Shown here: piece by piece, positions 33,561 to 35,705 of the stretch | Layout of the letters: every line of letters starts with the position of its first letter | Numbering within the stretch: position 1 is the stretch's first letter | NCBI GenBank assembly: GCA_945906725.1 | Contig: CAMDRI010000043.1 | Coordinates: 1-35,705 of the forward strand | Direction: 5' to 3' | Length of the DNA stretch: 35,705 bases | Source: Candidatus Kuenenia stuttgartensis | Lineage (GTDB): Bacteria; Planctomycetota; Planctomycetia; Planctomycetales; Planctomycetaceae | Translations under genes and position numbers: made by a program | Notes under the pieces: model-generated | Seen by the model: the letters and a program-made list of their open reading frames with translations, nothing else | Told to the model about the DNA's origin: nothing | Databases searched by the model: none

Positions 33561-34910
33561 ATGCTCGACATCGTCGGTCATCCGGTTCGGTTGTGTGACG
33601 GCATCAGCCGTCGCGGATTCCTGCGTGTCGGCTCGCTGGGCGCGGGACTGACACTGCCGAACGCGTTGCAGTCTCGGCAAGCTCAAGCGGCAACGGCGGA
33701 TCGCAACGATACGGCGATCATCCTGCTCTTCCAAGCTGGCGGCGCGTCGCACATCGACATGTACGACATGAAGCCGCTGATGCCCGCCGAGGTACGCGGT
33801 CCGTTCCAACCGATCGCGACGAATCAGCCGGGACTCGACGTCTGCGAGTTGATGCCAGGACACGCACGCATCGCCGACAAGCTGGCTGTCATTCGTTCGA
33901 TCAAACACAACCTCGCCGTTCACGACGATGGGACACACTGGCTGCAAACCGGTTGGCCACTGCTGAACGCTCGGCAAGCCGGGCAGCAGAATCCGTCACA
34001 AGGGTCGGTGATTTCCGCGCTGGCTGGTCCGCGCAAGAGTGGGATGCCGGCGTACGTCGCGATTCCCGAAGACTACCGCCGGCACGCCGGCTACTACGAA
34101 GGCCCGGCATTTCTGAGTTCTCGTCACGCCGCACTCGATGCCGGTGGCGATCCGAGCCTCGGAAACTATCGGCCTCCCGAATTCAAACTGCCGGCTGATG
34201 TCGTGATGTCACGGCTCGACGAGCGTCGTGGTCTGATGCGTGAATTCGATTCGCTCTCACGGCAGCTCGATCGCGAACCGGCGTTCCGCAATCTTGACGA
34301 GGTACAGCGGCAAGCCCTCGAGCTCGTCAGCGGCTCGACCGTGCGGCAAGCGTTCGATCTCTCGCAAGAGTCCACCGAACTGCGCGACAAGTACGGCCGA
34401 CATGCCTATGGTCAATCGGCGCTGCTCGCGCGGCGACTGGTCGAAGCGGGCGTGACGTTCGTCGTCATCAACCTCTACGAAAAAGATGTCGATTGGTGGG
34501 ACGACCATTACGTCATCGAAAAGAACCTCCGCAAGCGGCTCCCCGTCTACGACCAAGCGATCACCACGCTGATCGAAGACCTGACGCAGCGCGGCCAGAT
34601 CGACCGAGTCCTCGTCGCCGCGTTCGGCGAGTTCGGCCGTGCCCCGCGCATCGACCAACACGCCGGCCGAGGCCACTGGCCCGGAGCCGCGTCCGCGGTG
34701 CTCGCCGGCGGCGGCATTCGCGGCGGCCAAGTCATCGGCTCGACCGTCTCCAACGGAGCCGAACCCAAAAACCGTCCGCTCGGCCCCGGCGATCTCCTCG
34801 CCAGCCTCTATCGAGTCGTCGGCCTCGACCACCATGCTACCGTCAGCGACCGCCAACAACGCCCGGTCCCGATCATTGAATCGGGCGAGCCGATTGCGGA
34901 GTTGTTTTGA
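33561..34910 (+). CDS. DUF1501 domain protein, Tat-exported (second subtype)
   Basis: 449 residues. A strong Tat signal (SRRGFLRVGSLGAGLTLPNAL, Arg pair at about 17-18). The DUF1501 core follows: AIILLFQAGGASHIDMYDMK, RSIKHNLAVHDDGTHWLQTG, VLVAAFGEFGRAPRID and GRGHWPGAASAVLAGGG. It is clearly more distant from the two tandem DUF1501 proteins at 8561 and 10067 than those are from each other (GHWPGAAS in place of DHHPxxxT). GGGGAG upstream supports the ATG. It probably acts in the periplasm; substrate unknown. Confidence 0.9.
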   Translation: MLDIVGHPVRLCDGISRRGFLRVGSLGAGLTLPNALQSRQAQAATADRNDTAIILLFQAGGASHIDMYDMKPLMPAEVRGPFQPIATNQPGLDVCELMPGHARIADKLAVIRSIKHNLAVHDDGTHWLQTGWPLLNARQAGQQNPSQGSVISALAGPRKSGMPAYVAIPEDYRRHAGYYEGPAFLSSRHAALDAGGDPSLGNYRPPEFKLPADVVMSRLDERRGLMREFDSLSRQLDREPAFRNLDEVQRQALELVSGSTVRQAFDLSQESTELRDKYGRHAYGQSALLARRLVEAGVTFVVINLYEKDVDWWDDHYVIEKNLRKRLPVYDQAITTLIEDLTQRGQIDRVLVAAFGEFGRAPRIDQHAGRGHWPGAASAVLAGGGIRGGQVIGSTVSNGAEPKNRPLGPGDLLASLYRVVGLDHHATVSDRQQRPVPIIESGEPIAELF

Positions 34911-34973
34911 GCTTCACCGTTCTGCCCTCATCGTTCTGCCAACTGCATTTAGCAGAACGATTTGAAGACAGGA

Positions 34974-35174
34974 TCAGTCTTCGATCTCCGGCTTGATCTC
35001 GTCCGAGTTCGCTTTGAGTTCCGGTGCGTACATCGCCGATGACTTCACAAACGTACTCACCTTGAAGACAAAGTCGAGTTCATCGACCGCAGTCTCCTTG
35101 GACTCGGCGGAGCGAACGGGCGAGCCCGTGAGGGCGATCAGCAGGGTCATAGCAAGTAAACCGCGACCAAACAT
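34974..35174 (-). CDS. Small secreted protein
   Basis: 66 residues: a signal peptide (MFGRGLLAMTLLIALTGSPV, probable cut at RSA-ES) and a mature part of about 43 acidic residues (DELDFVFKVSTFVKSSAMYA). AGGA 7 nt before the ATG at 35174. No family recognised. It lies 58 bp downstream of the hydrolase gene on the same strand and may share its transcript. Confidence 0.6.
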   Translation of the reverse strand: MFGRGLLAMTLLIALTGSPVRSAESKETAVDELDFVFKVSTFVKSSAMYAPELKANSDEIKPEIED

Positions 35175-35232
35175 GGGAAGTCCTAAACGGGATGAGAGGA
35201 TGTATCCGATACGCCTGAATCGGCGTGCCGGG

Positions 35233-35705
35233 TTATGGATTGGAGAGCGACTTCGCCGTTGGCAGCACTCCGATCCGTAGGCTCGTCGGATGTGATGCGG
35301 ATCGGAAGATTCGGTGAGTTGCCTTTTTGAAATCATCGGGCTTCGCGAAATAGATGTTGTCGACGAACGTCTGCGGGTTGCGATCGACCAGCGGGAACCA
35401 GGTGCTCTGGATTTGCACCATCAGGCGGTGCCCCTTCTGGAAGCGATGCAGCACGTCAAGCAACTCAAAGCGGACACGCGTTGGTTCGCCCGGTTTGAAA
35501 GGTTCCGGCTTGGCGTAGTCGTTGCGGAATCGCCCGCGGATGATTTCACTGCGGACCAGCATTTGGTATCCGGCCAGCGGCGTTCCTTCGGGGGCATCCG
35601 GCCGCACGTCGATCAGCTTTACGACCCAATCGGCATCAGTGCCGGTGGTCGAGACCCACAGATCGGCTTCGATCGGACCGGCGACGACCGTGTCTTCCGT
35701 GAAGG
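35233..35705 (-). CDS. CocE/NonD family hydrolase, C-terminal part
   Basis: Partial; the gene continues beyond the right edge. The visible 157 codons or so match the C-terminal jelly-roll (PepX_C) domain of CocE/NonD alpha/beta hydrolases: TTGTDADWVVKLIDVRPD, GRFRNDYAKPEPFKPGEPTR and RLMVQIQSTWFPLVDRNPQT, ending in FVDNIYFAKPDDFKKATHRI. The catalytic Ser-His-Asp domain is outside the window. Members act on peptide or ester bonds. Confidence 0.88.
   Translation of the reverse strand, partial: FTEDTVVAGPIEADLWVSTTGTDADWVVKLIDVRPDAPEGTPLAGYQMLVRSEIIRGRFRNDYAKPEPFKPGEPTRVRFELLDVLHRFQKGHRLMVQIQSTWFPLVDRNPQTFVDNIYFAKPDDFKKATHRIFRSASHPTSLRIGVLPTAKSLSNP

Overview
The window reads as chromosome of a planctomycete (phylum-level inference). 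Pointers are three DUF1501 proteins with Tat signals, a DUF4159 protein, a secreted TPR protein with an embedded HExxH protease, a ThuA-like secreted protein, a Ser/Thr kinase, many lipoproteins and signal peptides, a sigma-70 factor with a long helix-turn-helix N-terminus, and G/C-rich codon use. No phage genes, transposase, integrase, CRISPR array or rRNA are visible.

Layout. 1-264: structured non-coding stretch with a very strong ribosome-binding sequence and a textbook terminator. 339-4486 (+): small membrane protein, sigma factor, lipoprotein. 4512-8384 (-): frameshifted secreted protein, DUF4380-like protein, FMN/[3Fe-4S] glutamate-synthase-like protein. 8561-15974 (-): two tandem DUF1501 proteins preceded by a frameshifted processive glycosyltransferase, a VanZ protein and a signalling group (STAS, GGDEF, receiver, histidine-kinase remnant). 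16287-21462 (+): NagA-like deacetylase, Ser/Thr kinase with pseudo-receiver, tRNA-Gly(GCC), trigger factor, tRNA adenosine deaminase. 21530-23509 (-): apolipoprotein N-acyltransferase, divergent from a TPR lipoprotein (23764-25140). 25143-28816 (-): TPR/gluzincin protein translationally coupled (ATGA) to a DUF4159 protein. 28929-30951 (-): SDR oxidoreductase and ThuA-like protein. 31147-34910 (+): FecR-like membrane protein and a third DUF1501 protein. 34974-35705 (-): small secreted protein and the end of a CocE/NonD-type hydrolase.

The most unusual content is in the short palindromic elements. (a) Three elements (20913-20961, 21471-21525, 31073-31130) share one architecture: C-GTGG, a stem of about 8 bp with a 3-nt loop (imperfect in the second element), a linker, a second stem with a 3-nt loop, then CCAC-G. 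The hairpin sequences differ but the fold is kept. A fourth, single hairpin preceded by GTAG lies at 30034-30057. GTGG/GTAG at the hairpin foot is the hallmark of REP/BIME elements. (b) Two 66-bp elements (5119-5184, 28677-28742) have 23-bp arms and a 20-bp spacer. Both lie in frame, in the same orientation and phase, at the N-termini of two unrelated exported proteins, where they encode the basic n-region of the signal peptide. (c) A third kind of palindrome (25960-26059) sits at the same place in the DUF4159 protein. In this stretch, signal-peptide starts appear to be landing sites for coding palindromes, comparable in principle to Rickettsia palindromic elements.

Three genes look broken: two by frameshifts, one a truncated kinase. 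Frameshifts could also be assembly errors.
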